A stretch of DNA of 64,000 bases from Punica granatum (GCF_007655135.1 NC_045132.1:2604001-2668000); one strand, 5' to 3'. Positions 38,821-49,965 are shown, counted from the first letter of the stretch. Translations and numbers: made by a program. Notes: generated from the letters alone by a model not told the origin.

Positions 38821-38982
38821 GAGGGTGTAGTGCAATTGCACGCGCATTCGCATAATAACTAAGAGGTTTCAGGTTCGATATTCGTGATGGGACTACTCGT
38901 ACCATTTATTAACTATATATTACAATTTTTGCTTCATTGTATTGAGAGCACGGGCCTCCCTTTTAATCGGAAAAAAAAAAAT
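38821..38982 (+). mobile_element. tRNA-derived SINE, best-preserved copy
   Basis: The head GAGGGTGTAGTGCAATTGCA (A box), then GGTTTCAGGTTCGATATTC (B box), GATGGGACTACTCGTACC, CATTGTATTGAGAGCACGGG and CCTCCCTTTTAATCGG, ending in an A11 tract. This order matches the minus copies at 43024 and 58866. RNA polymerase III promoter boxes plus a poly(A) end define it as a SINE. Confidence 0.75.
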
Positions 38983-40100
38983 GTTGATGTACATCAGCTG
39001 AGTACTGCTGGCAACCTCGACATCATTCAAGTCTGCACTCACATGGAGACGATCAGTGTAACCCGTGAAATGTAAACGTCCATGACACAATTGAAGTGAA
39101 GGATCTCCATGATGATCGTAGCATAAGATTGCTCGATACACGATTTGTCGATTAAAAATCCGTGAAATTTTCAACTACGAAACTAAAGTCATTTGCACAA
39201 AGAATTATCAGTTATCATCTCCTGATATGAAATCCATGTAAAATCATTTGTAAATATATTTTTCTGACGGACTGTGGTTGATAAAAACTTTACAATGCCC
39301 GGACACGTGATATTGTGAGACTATAACCATGAGCTCCATATATGTTATATTATTACATGCATTTCTAATAATTCAATATATCTATCAAATGCATTAAATA
39401 CGTATTTCAATTTATACCCCAAAAAACAAAGAAAAATAATTCTATATGGTTGAAGTTTTTCGTATAATCTTAGCATTCTCATGAGAGTAATCCGATTGAT
39501 GTGGACTCCCTTATCAGTTGAGCATTTTGACATGGGGGGAGAATTCACACCTTAGAGAAAGCAGGTGATTATTGTCAACCGTGTGGATGTAATTTCGACC
39601 AAAGGAGTCAACGTTTTACATTTTTTTAGTTATGGAGATATATGCGTCATCAACGACGCCGGGGAAGTAACAGTGTCATGGAAGGTGAACTTTTCTTTTC
39701 TAGATTTTGTTTCCTATTTATTTCTTTATATTTTTGAATGAGAGATCACTAGATATATTTCTTCAAATTTCGCCAAAGTCAACATTTATATATCCAGTAA
39801 ATTTGAAACCTCCGTTTTGCAATCAAGTTCTTTGATACTGATGATTATATGTGGGACCACAAAGGAGTGTTGTATTGCTAAGTTGTTTGTACACATACCT
39901 CGATCAATGTTTGTACATTCGATCTGGTGGTCCCTCCTGTGTGATATCTCGGTTTCTCTTTACAAACAGCTATATATCTAGTCTTTCATGATCATTAATA
40001 AGATTTAACGGGAAGGGTATATGACACATTCACGGTAGATGCAAAGTAAACTACTGTAATTCGTAGTAAATTAACTCAATATCAAGTTATTACGCATATT
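38983..40100. other. intergenic DNA, no gene seen
   Basis: Short frames (38920-39174 and 39345-39548, both minus) have no domain. A TA microsatellite lies at 40111-40136. Confidence 0.5.
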
Positions 40101-40257
40101 TTGATCAGTAATATATATATATATATATATATATATAAACAAAATCCTAGTTCAATTTTCACGTCGCCATATTATCAAAAATAAGAAACATAACTCTTTC
40201 ATTTTGACATGGCATCACTTATATATTAAAATTTTTTTTACCATTAATTGTGCAATA

Positions 40258-40296
<39 letters not shown>

Positions 40297-41004
40297 TTCG
40301 AGAAAGTGAAATATACGAATATATTTTCAATAGGGGCATATTAATGGAATATAACCGAATATATAGATTATATATAACCGAATATAGCCTAATAAGGGCA
40401 TTGCAATTTACTTGTAATTTACTATGTACTATATCAACAGCAATTTCCAAATTCCACGAAATCTTGATATATATCACCACAAGATAATATTACTTTTATG
40501 AATATATATGTATATATAGGGGAAGCAAAAGGGATAGCAAAACCGAACACATATGTATATATAATTATAAACTTCCTTTCCCATTTTTCTCCAAGTTTTT
40601 ATTTTTCTTGGTTGAATTTTAATTTGTTGAATGAATTTTTTAATGCGAATTCGAAGTTCATTGTTTCGATATTAATTGTTTTGACAGGATCTCTATTCCA
40701 GTTGCACTATAGACATCACGTCAGTAACTATAAGACTTTTCTGATTTATAAACCCTAAATATTACTTTTTTCCCCTTCTCCAATATTTTCTTTTTCTTGG
40801 TTGAATTTTGAATTTTTTAATGCCAATTCGAAATTGATTTTCTCGATATTGACTGTTTTGACATGATCTCTATTCCAGTTTCATTATGGGCATCGCTTCA
40901 GTTTTATTATGGGCGTCGCTTCAGTAAATAAATTTTGATGTTACAAGATTTTTATCTTCAAGTTCCTTAATTATTGTCTATGCAACACACGGGTCTTCAA
41001 CTAG
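40101..41004 (+). mobile_element. Helitron-like element, degraded
   Basis: The 3' end reads CTATGCAACACACGGGTCTTCAACTAGT, written here in two parts: a worn hairpin CTATG-CAACA-CACGG and the terminal CTAG at 41001..41004 followed by T. The left part (ATCCTAGTTCAATTTTCACG then TCGCCAT, about 40145) resembles the start of the Helitron at 26936 (CTCAAATTTTTATGACGCCAT). There is an internal duplication near 40600 and 40790 (TTTTTCTTGGTTGAATTTT). The 5' boundary is uncertain because of a TA run. Confidence 0.5.
40260..40291. repeat. (TA)n microsatellite
   Basis: Uninterrupted TA dinucleotides. The opposing 78-79 aa frames at 40244-40487 come from this repeat. Confidence 0.85.
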
Positions 41005-41455
41005 TTTTACATAATTTATGTAAGTTACTTGATAGTAAATTACCTGAATATCTAGTAAGTTATTTATGTATGAAATAAAGTGCACAGAGTTCAAAATTTT
41101 TTACTTATATCTTTAGTAAAGAACACAGATTCGGAAAATTTTACTTAAATTTTCAGTATATATAATTTGATGTACAATACTATCGATAGTTGATTGTGTC
41201 ATATAATTTATGATCATGTAACGTCTATGGCGATGCATAAAGTTTAACTGAGTAAACAGCTGTGAGATCCGATATAACCATGTAAATTAACATTTCAATT
41301 TATGTTGTCTGGTACTAATAAACTAATGTCACATTTCGTGTAAGAACTTCAAAGGAAGTATAGTAAAATCTCTCTGCAAAACTGGCCGATTTTCTTTTGT
41401 AACAGCTGTACTATGCTCCGGTTTTGAATCCTTTGTACCAAACATGGCCTAAATC

Positions 41456-43540
41456 CTAAAGTTCAAAAAGTTGTTTCAGGGTCCAAGGTTGAGTGGTTGA
41501 AGGCGGGCCGTCCCACATCAGCTCAGCTATCTGGGAGTTTGCACTCTCGGTTGTGTGCATGCCGTCAAAGAAGATGTATCGACTCGAGTTATGGCACAGT
41601 GTGTACTGCTCCATCCAGTTGTTTCCTCCCCAATTCATCCCGTTGAGCGCCTCGGGCTCGTTCTGGTAGCATGCCGCCTTTCCTTCTTCGAATCCTTCAC
41701 AAGCACATAACCGAAGACACGTTAGTTCAGAATGGATGCTGTTTCGAGTTCTGCAGGCATATGGAAATTAATTGTTCTTAAGCACTGTAATGCAAATTTG
41801 ATGTGTACTTTAGTGAGATGAATTCCGGGGATTTATAAAATACAGATCAGATGGTGACTGGTTTTAATGATCAATAAGCATTGTAGTATCATAGACGACA
41901 TAATCGACACCTGATATAGTACTTTTGCTTATTATGCGCATAGCATACCGTAATTTGTCGCACTATTGATTCGATCCAGGAGTGAGTTGTAGTGGTCGAA
42001 GATGGAGTACTTGAGCCCCGGCATATATTCCCCCAGTCTCTTGAGGGTACCCGCTAGAATTTTATTGTGCTTTCTTGCCATCGACATTAGTTCCTCTATG
42101 CATGCGTCTTTCAGTTCCGGCTTCTTTGCTTTTAGCATCGGCAAGCAACCTAAGGGACCAACATTTTGAAACCCGAATTTCCTTCCTCCTGCATTATATA
42201 GCTCCTGTGGAAATGTCAAATTTTACAAGAAATCAATAAGTTTAATGTGGCAAATGGCGATGGAGATATTACGAATAAGTAAAGGTCCGACTTCCAGTAG
42301 AAGAAGAGAACCATACCAACACAGCATTTGTTAAGTTTCTGACCACCATTTCGGCGTACTGCCTTTGGTAGGTTTTGGAGATGTTATGGCCATTGAAGTA
42401 GAGGCTGAGGTACTCTTTGCCTCCGAAGCCGAAGACATACACAGCTCTCTTGAGGGCCTTCCTAGATTTAACATCCCCGAATTTCTGAACAAACCACTCT
42501 TTTATCTCATCAAACTTCATCATCTGTTGCTCCAGATTCATCTGATGAAACATTACCCAAAAACGCGTGAAAAACCTTATATCTGCAATTTCTGAAGGTA
42601 ATTAATCATCCGGGAAGCTAGTGAGAAATCGTCGCTTACGACTCCAGGGAGGTCGCTGAAAACTCCGGCTCCAGCTGAGGCAAAGCTCACGCCATTGGTG
42701 AAATTTGCTCCCGTTTCTAGGCATGGTGGAATCAAACTCAAGTTCGCATTTTGGGCTGCATTTGCAATCAAGAATCTATTGGAAGATTGATCATCAAATG
42801 AGAAGAGTCTCCTCTGTACAAGTATACGCAAACTTCAGAAAACAGGAAGATGCATTGACAATATCTGGTGCCGCTAATCCCATCTCGAAATTGTAGTGGA
42901 CACACTTCTGGGATTGGCAATCTAAAAGCGTACTGATAACTATGTTTGGTACAAAGGATTGGAAAAAAAAGAAAAATCATCCAGCAGCTTAAGTTCTTTA
43001 TAAGTTTGTGAAATTTCATTAGAATTTTTTTTTTCGGTTACAAAGGAGCACAAGGCCTTTTAATGAAATAGAAATTCTACATAACTAATAAATGGATTTG
43101 GGTAGTCCCACTAGGTATCGAACTTATGATTTCTAAATCAACAAGCGAGGGCGTGTGCCTCTACGCTAACCCTCTTTTGGGGGTGAATTGGATAATTAAT
43201 GTATGATCTCATCAATTGTTGCATCTTTAGATGTAGCTTGGCAATCTAATGGCTTACCGATGAAGTCGGGCACGATACGACCATCAGAGTGTCTGCCAGT
43301 GGTGCCGGCGAAGAAGTGCTGTCCATAAGGCGAGTAGTAGGCCGGGCCCTTCTCCATCCCGTCAAGATACTGGTTGTTCCCAGGATCGAATGCGGAATCC
43401 CCAAACACAAACAGGGGCTTATGGCGTTGCTTTGCATTGGTCGTGGAATTGGCATAGGTCCCAACTGGGTGTAGGATTAAAACATTCGTCGTGGAAAGAA
43501 CAAGCAGAAGAAGAAACCGCAGCATCCTAAAACTGGCCAT
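41456..43540 (-). CDS. GDSL-5: secreted GDSL-family protein, block-III Asn lost
   Basis: Exons 43540..43258, 42755..42640, 42541..42317, 42204..41949, 41694..41456. GT..AG sites and phases agree, giving 372 aa with no internal stop. A strong signal peptide (about residues 6-28, Leu/Val-rich) precedes block I FGDSAFDPGNN (Ser49). Block II GVSFASAG and block V FDGMHTTE (Asp337, His340) are present. Block III, normally GGND, reads GGKEY (Lys175, Glu176), so the Asn that helps form the oxyanion hole in SGNH hydrolases is missing. The open frame over five exons argues for selection or recent loss. The product may be weakly active or a non-catalytic binding protein (inference). Intron 1 (43257..42756) carries a SINE. 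I saw no clear TATA box upstream. Confidence 0.85.
43024..43178 (-). mobile_element. tRNA-derived SINE in intron 1 of GDSL-5
   Basis: On the minus strand it reads GAGGGTTAGCGTAGAGGCAC (A box), AAGTTCGATACCTAG (B box), TGGGACTACCC and AAAAGGCCTTGTGC, and ends in an A-rich tract. Same family as 38821 and 58866, and same orientation as the host gene. Confidence 0.7.
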
Positions 43541-44333
43541 TCCCCTAGATGATACGAATCGGACTAGCTAGGCTGAGAATGTGAGACTATCAAATCATCC
43601 TATGCTTTTTGATGTGCTCTGATTATGGGATTGTTGGCTTGACTCACTGAGTCAATTTGGAATCCCATTCACAGAGAGATGTCTTTGTTCTTGGCTGCTC
43701 TGTTGGGATTGGGGTCTCTTCCTGGTTTCTGGTTTTCCTTTTGTGGATCGGATTCTAATCATTTGTTTTCATATTTCTCTTCCTTTGATTTGTTTCCTAT
43801 TTGTGTAGTTTGCTAAATTTGGTCCGTTGACCTCAAGGGGCTACATTTGGTCCATTGACTGCAAGAGGCTACATATGATTTTATTAGTTATTACATAATA
43901 TTATTTGAAAATTTCTCACTGCCTACTAGTAAAATCAAGAACACTACAAGAACGTTAACCTTTTCCGCAGAGCTAACGCCCCCCATTGTTTTGCAATTAT
44001 CTTTATGGGACTCTTTCCTGAGGGTCTCATCGCCCACTAGAAAATGATAAAGTAAAATTTTCAAGTCACCACCGCGGTCTAAAAATGATTTTAAAACATA
44101 TGAAATTTCAATGAATGAACAAAGTTGACTGAAAACCGTAACCTTACCAATAACATTGCAACTAAAATGGTCTTACAGAATATCATGATTCTCAATGCAC
44201 CTGAATCTTTAATACCATAGAAACAGGATATTTGTTGTTATGGTAAAAATATTTATTGCAGCCGCGATCATTTTGATTCGAAAGTAGAAAATGTCGATCT
44301 AAAATCCAATATGTAATGACATAGGGATTCCGG
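43541..44333. other. intergenic spacer between GDSL-5 and GDSL-6
   Basis: Presumed promoter of GDSL-5 at the left end and 3' flank of GDSL-6 at the right end. No other gene seen. Confidence 0.5.
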
Positions 44334-45889
44334 TTAGTTCTCTTTGGGTAATTGCTTTAGGTTATATGGCCTTGTAATGGAAGGACCCGCTTCAAAATAG
44401 GTTAGCAAGCTGTTCATTGGCGTGTTGAGTTGTGTAGTAATCGTCAAAAAACAAATAGGCGCTTGGGTACTCGCAGACAGTAGGGTTTCCAGAACCAACT
44501 GACCCAACATGTGTGCCGTTATCATCATCGTTAGAGTCAGGGGCGAATCCAGGATTTTCGTTCGGGGGGGGGGCAAAAATATTGCTTGATATAAATAGTA
44601 CATAATTTTTTTTCGGGGGGGGGGGGGAAAGTGCAAATTTTACATAGAAAAATTCATAAATTAACATAATTTTGGGGCAAAATTATAAAAAAGCCAAAGT
44701 TCATTGGATTCGCCCCTGGTATTACATTGGCTCCGCCCCTGGTTAGAGTAGCATGACCTTTTTATGACCTCGAATTCTGAATGGACAGAATAGCATTGAA
44801 ATAAGTAGCTTTTACTTAAGGATTAGCATCTTAATTAACTCATAAAATGTATGATTTAATTAAACGTGTGAACCAATTATTAGTGTGCCTTCTTAAGAAT
44901 TTCAATGGAAACTCTTTCTTGTCATGTCTATATATATATATATATATATTAATCTTAATAGCCATATATCACAAGAGGAGATGTCTGATGGCGGAAATGA
45001 TCGTTTTTATGCCTTACCATAACCAGATGGATGCTAAGTAGTCGAAGACGGAGAACTTGAATCCTTCCAGACGTTCAGCCAAATCTGTGAGTGCTTGATA
45101 GAGTTGCTTGTTGTGTAATATTGGCATTGAGAGCAACTCCAAAATACAACTCCCATTTTATTAGCAACCCGGGAAGGCAGCCCAGGGGCCCGACGTTCTG
45201 AAATGCGATTTTCCTCGCTCCCTTGTTATAGGTTTCCTGCATATATCCGGGGTTATTTACTAAATCAATCAACTCTAATGCCACAACTTCCCCAAAGTTT
45301 ACTGTATCTTACCATTAGTTTCTTCGTTATGTTGCTTATTACAACATTCACGTGTTGTTCTTGTTCCGACAATGTCAGGCTACGATCAAATTCCTCTTAG
45401 ATTTCTTGATAATATCGATAGTCGTCGATATCTCCAACGCTAAACTGGTATGCACCTCCGTTCAAGATATCTCTTGCTCGAGTGGAACCTAAAATTGCAC
45501 CCAATTTCTCCACCATTTCCTTAAAGAGATAAACTTCCCTATTGAGCCTCCTTTAAAGGGGTGTTTATAGAAGTCAATCATGGTACGCCACGTCGCAGTT
45601 TGTCGGATGATTGTCGGTGACGAAATAATAACAAACTTGTTAAATAATAACAAACTTATTATTTTTGATATAATAAGATACTAATGTTAGTGGTAGAGTT
45701 GATTCGTGAGTCATTATCAGAAATCTAGAGATACGACTCGGATCCATTTTCGGTAAATGAGTCCACAATACCATACGATGGCCAATGCTTGTCGTTTGCT
45801 TGCTGGGGTTTTCCAAAGTGGCCGGTTGTAGTACCGAGGAAAGCAAGACATAAGAGCAAAACACTGAAATGGAAAATTGTAATTGCCAT
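44334..45889 (-). pseudogene. GDSL-6: GDSL esterase/lipase pseudogene, interrupted by a hAT MITE
   Basis: Paralogue of GDSL-7. A signal-peptide exon begins at 45889 with a candidate donor TATG/GTATTG near 45772. The exons for block I (FGDS) and block II are absent. The exon homologous to GDSL-7 57588..57824 (about 45312-45530) has an in-frame stop after YYQEI, and its block III has decayed to GDIDDY. The next exon (about 45015-45239) has a frameshift near 45150 and a deletion before HPSGYG. The last exon is cut by a 205-bp element at 44538..44742, then continues to FDDYYTTQ, where the catalytic His position is Tyr. TGA replaces the Trp codon after ANLF, and a frameshift leads to the stop at 44334. 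No function is expected. Confidence 0.85.
44538..44742. mobile_element. hAT-type MITE, 205 bp, inside the last exon of GDSL-6
   Basis: Begins CAGGGGCGAATCCAGGA and ends TGGCTCCGCCCCTG, hAT-like inverted ends. An internal TGGATTCGCCCCTG (44706..44719) is the perfect 14-base inverse of the left end. An exact 8-bp target duplication GTTAGAGT flanks it (44530..44537 and 44743..44750), as hAT elements make. Two G runs (about 44564-44573 and 44617-44629) lie inside. It is non-coding. Confidence 0.85.
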
Positions 45890-45930
45890 GACATAGACTA
45901 TTGTTTTGTGCTTGCTCTGCTGAGGCTTCT

Positions 45931-45940
45931 CTTTTTATAG
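45931..45940 (-). promoter_or_regulatory. TATA box of GDSL-6 (relic)
   Basis: CCCCTATAAAAAGAGAAGCC on the minus strand, about 45 bp before the ATG at 45889. It is matched by the promoter of GDSL-7, and similarity between the two continues upstream (TTAACCTTGAAAGTTAGATG against TTGACCTTGAAAATTAGATG). Confidence 0.55.
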
Positions 45941-46329
45941 GGGTGGGCCTCTAACTACATTTCATCAAGTTTAGGTTTAACCTTGAAAGTTAGATGGGAT
46001 AGGTGAAAATTTAGCTTAGGTTCGAATATATGTATAGGCACCCAAAGCACTTGCCTGAGACCATCAATTAACTGATGATACATTGCTTTTTCTGATAAGT
46101 CGGAGAAGGTCTTGCTTTTTTTCTGATAAGTCGGACAATATCTTGCTTTGATTAAAGCTACTGGTAACTCAGCAAAAAAGGTAAAAGCTAGAGGTACCAA
46201 TCATCAATATCAATAATGAAATAATAATTTTTCAGTTCTATGTGGAACTTATAGTACGTTCCTTAAGTTTCGGTCATGCTTGATCATCCTAATCCAATTA
46301 GCCAAAACATTTCGAGGCTCATGAGGTGC

Positions 46330-47540
46330 ATGCCGCTTGTATGTGACCGGATTTTTCACATCTGTAATATTGGCGCCTTTTGTGGGAATCAACATCAAAA
46401 TTCATGCAAATAAGGGGCAAAAGACACGTAGGAAACAAAGAATCATAAGTCGATGGAACACCTCTCAGGATGTTAATAGGGATGCAGTTGAGTCGGCTCG
46501 ACAAAATAATGAACAACCTCGCCATAACAGGATCTCGATCAGGCACAAGTTGACACACTGCTGCCAGAGACAAGGGCAGCTGTGGTGGCCATCATCAACA
46601 AATGTGTCGGGCCTCGGACGTGGCAAGTCTTCTAAGAAAACCATCATGTGAATGGACCAGATCTCGACGACCAGATCTCGACTCTCATGGAGAAGGTGCT
46701 GCCATTACAACACGTCCTCCCCGTCACGATAATGGATGGACCAGATCTTGATGCTCATGATGAAGGTGCTCCCATTACAACACATCCTCCCCGTCACGAT
46801 AACGGACAAGGGCGGCTGATACCTCACCCGTGAGGCTAACTCGGCAAACTGCAACTCCATCAAAGTGCATCGTAGGTTTTACAAGCAAGGAAATCCAACG
46901 CCTAGTAGCGGAGTAAGTAACTAAGGTCATGTAAGCTATGGAGCAACATAAAAAGTGACATGTTTGAATATCTCCCTTCGTTAGAGGGGTTATGCTTCTA
47001 ACCAAGGCTCAAATCATGCTTGATAACCAAGGGACCTCCTCAAGTCCGATGTCCAAAGACAATAGCTCGATATCCAACGGCAAGAAATAAGTCCAATAAC
47101 CAAGAACCATAACTCAATATTCAAGAGGCAAATAACATCCGATAACCAAGAACGATGTCTCCCGTTGCAGCCGAAGGCTAAGGTAAAATGAATCCAATAA
47201 TCAAGGATTGTATCCTGATATTCAAGGGAAACAATAACATTTTATCATAAAAAATGGAGGCTTCCTTTGCGAAAGCAATAACATTCGATAGCCAAGATCG
47301 GAGCCTTCTTTCATAGAAGCGAGAACGCCTAATAATTAAGAGCGGAGCTTTCTTTCACAGGACTAAACGAGGAGTATGAAATCTACCTTCACGCCAAGAC
47401 GTAGGTAATAATGCTATAATGGCAGTCATGGAAATCTAGTCTACTCCCGCAATCTCTCAAGGTCCCTTGAGTGGGGGACTTATGTCTCTGACTAAAAGTA
47501 TCAGTCTTATTTACTGAACCGGATCTACCCTGATTTTCTT
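46330..47540 (+). mobile_element. degenerate gypsy-like LTR-retrotransposon remnant (leader and 3' part)
   Basis: TTGGCGCCTTTTGTGGGAA at 46371 resembles the primer-binding site and leader that follow the 5' LTR of many plant gypsy elements. GAGTGGGGGACTTATGTCTC near 47470 resembles a polypurine tract and the 3' LTR start. Between them are repeated words (AACCAAGR, CGATATCCAA/TATTCAAG, TTCTTTCA) but no pol domain. No LTR pair could be aligned by eye, so it is probably a non-autonomous or deleted element. Confidence 0.4.
46671..46806 (+). repeat. two 70-bp tandem units inside the gypsy-like remnant
   Basis: CCAGATCTCGACTCTCATGG at 46671 and CCAGATCTTGATGCTCATGA at 46741 start units that both continue with GAAGGTGCTSCCATTACAAC and CCTCCCCGTCACGATAA. 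Spacing is 70 bp. Confidence 0.75.
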
Positions 47541-48540
47541 GATTATGGCAACATTTTCCATTTAGGAAATCACTTTATTAGTACATTTGATGTTATCTAT
47601 CAATATTCGAGCAATATCTTCGTATATTCAGGCTTGATTTGGGAGTCTGTTACTGGAAATAAAAAGGGCCGAAAAATAATCGATGAAATATATGTGCTGA
47701 TTTCAGAATAAGCAAAAGTATTTGGAATGTAACAATTTGAATATGCTAAAATTCAAATTAATGCTTAAAATAAAGAATAAACATAAATAGTTTTTATAAG
47801 CACTTTTTAACCTACTGAAAAAAATCATGTTTTCAACCACTAAAATGAAACAAACCATGGTTTTGAAATAATATACCAAACACTGTTTCTACTTAAAAAT
47901 CAGCAAAAAAACACTTGTGCAACCGCCACTGAACTCCCAAATGAAACCTTAGTAGATATCTTCATTGGATATTATATTATCTTTAGCTATATATTTAGCA
48001 AATAAATATGTTTGCTATTGGCAATTAGACATTCAATACAATCCCATGGAAATTACATAGAACCCCTATAACTACCTTCAAAGTATGTCTAAGCCGATAA
48101 GTTTAATTCTCTATTTTTCTTCTATACTCTCTCATTTAAGTATCGAAGAAGGAAATCAAGAATCCCTCCTGATCTTCCCTTTTTACAGCTCGTTCATAGG
48201 GGCCATCCAATTGGGCCACTGGAAAGAAGAAAATTGATCGGGGACTTCAAGTATGTTGTTGGAGGTGCACATGCTCGCTCTTCGCGATACAAAATGACAA
48301 TTCGAGGGCGAATTCTCTCCACCCAGGGGAGAATGATGCGGCAGACGAGCTGACAAATTGGTACCTCGAGAAAAACATGTTCTGACGACTCTATTTCAAA
48401 GAAAATGGCATTCGGAGCAAAACACATAGCCTATGGCTATGAAAAGACAAGATTTTGGCCGAATTTCATCGTTTAGGGCTTCAAACGGGCATTTTATCGT
48501 TTTAAGGCGTTTTTACAATTTTAGAAAAGTTTATTTCTTT
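47541..48540. other. gene-free AT-rich DNA
   Basis: No supported frame. The minus frame at 48194-48427 shows no domain. Confidence 0.45.
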
Positions 48541-48770
48541 TCATGTAATTTAGGTTTTTTTTAATCCCTATTTAAACTTTGTAAGCCTTAGGGCTAAAAC
48601 AATTGTCTTTTGATTAGTGAATAAAGTTCAGAGCTTTCGTGCTCTTTGTCCAATCTCGGAGTTGATTCGAGTTTGATGCCTATTTCCTGGTATTCGTAGA
48701 ATCAACATGTAGTAGAAGGTCGTAGTTCTAGTATCTGTGACGAGTTATTTGCATGTACGCTGCGTCAGAA
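48541..48770 (+). repeat. possible LTR end (U3-R-U5-like), plus strand
   Basis: TATTTAAACTTTGTAAGCC, TGAATAAAGTTCAGAGC and TTTCGTGCTCTTTGTCC have the look of a plant LTR promoter and poly(A) region. No partner LTR or PBS was found, and it abuts the truncated copia gag. Confidence 0.3.
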
Positions 48771-49674
48771 CCCTAATTTTATTTGCTATATTTATCAACT
48801 TTTCATAATATTTCTTCACAAACTCACTCTCATCCATCTACTGTCTCTCAAACTCTCTCATTAAATTCAACACTTCCATGCTTCTAACTTTCTCATTTCC
48901 TTCATATTCAACTTTAAGAAAATCCCAAATTTCCTTTGCAGAACCAAGTCTCATGATTCTAGTGAAAATAGTAGGAGAAACTGCAGCATAAAGACATGAC
49001 CTTGCCTTAGCTTTTTTGGTGGTTCTCTCCTTGTGATACCTAATCTGATTCATGGTTGGGTTGTCGGGAAGAGAGGCTACTTCATAATCCTGCTCTATTG
49101 CTTCCCACAAATCACTACCCTCCATGTAGGCTGCCATCTTTACAGGCCATGCTTGGTAATTCTCTCCATCAAATAATGGTGGTGCTATGGCAAACATTCT
49201 ACTCGAACCTGCCTCCATCTTATACTGACTGGAAAGAGACTTACTCAAAGCTCACATGACTTTCAAGTAACCAGGATCACTCACAGATCTCTCAAACACT
49301 CATTCACAGGTCCCTCAAGATCATTTACGGCTCTGGTACCACTGATAATGCTGATAAAGAAATGTAGCAGATGAACATAATGGATAGAAGTTGAAGGATA
49401 AAACACACACTTTCATTAACTTGTCTGCAAAGTCATATACACACCACAGAAAACTGAAAAAATAAAGGACAGTAAAAGTAACTGTCAATACAACTTAAAA
49501 CCGCCAAATACACTTGTTTAAACATCCCTACAAACCAGGAACTAAACAACTGAAATAAAACACATAAAACTAGTTTGTCTTCTGCATAATCCTCGACTGT
49601 CTTCCAGCAAAACAACTCGAAGCTTAATGTCTACCTTCTGCTGGACAACCTTCAGCTTTGATCCATCTCCAACA
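48750..49674 (-). mobile_element. copia retrotransposon fragment: 5' LTR, PBS and gag
   Basis: On the minus strand: LTR 49674..49343 (332 bp, TGTTGGAGATGG..TTATCA), then GTGGTACCAGAGCC (about 49342..49329), a Met-tRNA-type primer-binding site with one change, then a leader and gag. Gag sequence is recognisable to about 48750, where it breaks against unrelated DNA. The pol region and 3' LTR are missing. Confidence 0.75.
48838..49248 (-). pseudogene. truncated copia gag (UBN2-type) open frame
   Basis: A 136-aa frame (starting MSKSLSSQYK) with the Ty1/copia gag pattern: PPLFDGENYQAW near residues 25-36, MEGSDLWEAIE, a KAKARSCLYAAV helix, and AKEIWDFLKVEYEGNEKVR. A TAG stop after MREFERQ interrupts it, and the same frame then continues with MDESEFVKKYYEKLI as in intact gags. 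In family members gag forms the virus-like particle core. This copy has lost its 3' half and pol. Confidence 0.7.
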
Positions 49675-49771
49675 AACATAAAACCTTTTTAACAATCAAT
49701 AATGGGAACCATAATTTACACATGTACGACCAACAATTAACACAGAACGAAATACACAAAAACTGCTGTGT

Positions 49772-49786
49772 AAAATCTTAATGAAT
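49772..49786. repeat. target-site duplication of the LINE (left copy)
   Basis: AAAATCTTAATGAAT, repeated exactly at 55392..55406. It marks the LINE insertion. Confidence 0.85.
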
Positions 49787-49804
49787 AGTTCAGGTATAGA
49801 TTTC

Positions 49805-49965
49805 AGCTCGCCTCCCCTCGCTCGAGATCTAGGTCGGCCGCTCGCCTCCCTCGCTCGAGATCCAGGACGGCCGCTCGCCTCCCTCGCTCGAGATCCAGGT
49901 CGAGATCCAGGTCGGCCGCACAGAGATGGGATGAGCTCTCCCTCCCTCGCTCGAGATCCAGGTCG
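49805..49965 (+). repeat. GC-rich tandem monomers in the LINE 5' UTR
   Basis: CTCGCTCGAGATCCAGG and GGCCGCTCGCCTCC recur four to five times in about 160 bp, with units of about 35-40 bp and one shortened. This is likely part of the internal promoter region of the LINE, similar in arrangement to 5' monomers of some L1 families. The opposing short frames here are repeat artefacts. Confidence 0.75.

Noticed and set aside
44564..44630. G runs inside the hAT MITE as a G-quadruplex regulator of GDSL-6
   Set aside because: The host gene is already a pseudogene, and runs of this kind may vary through replication slippage. Nothing in the sequence supports a regulatory role.
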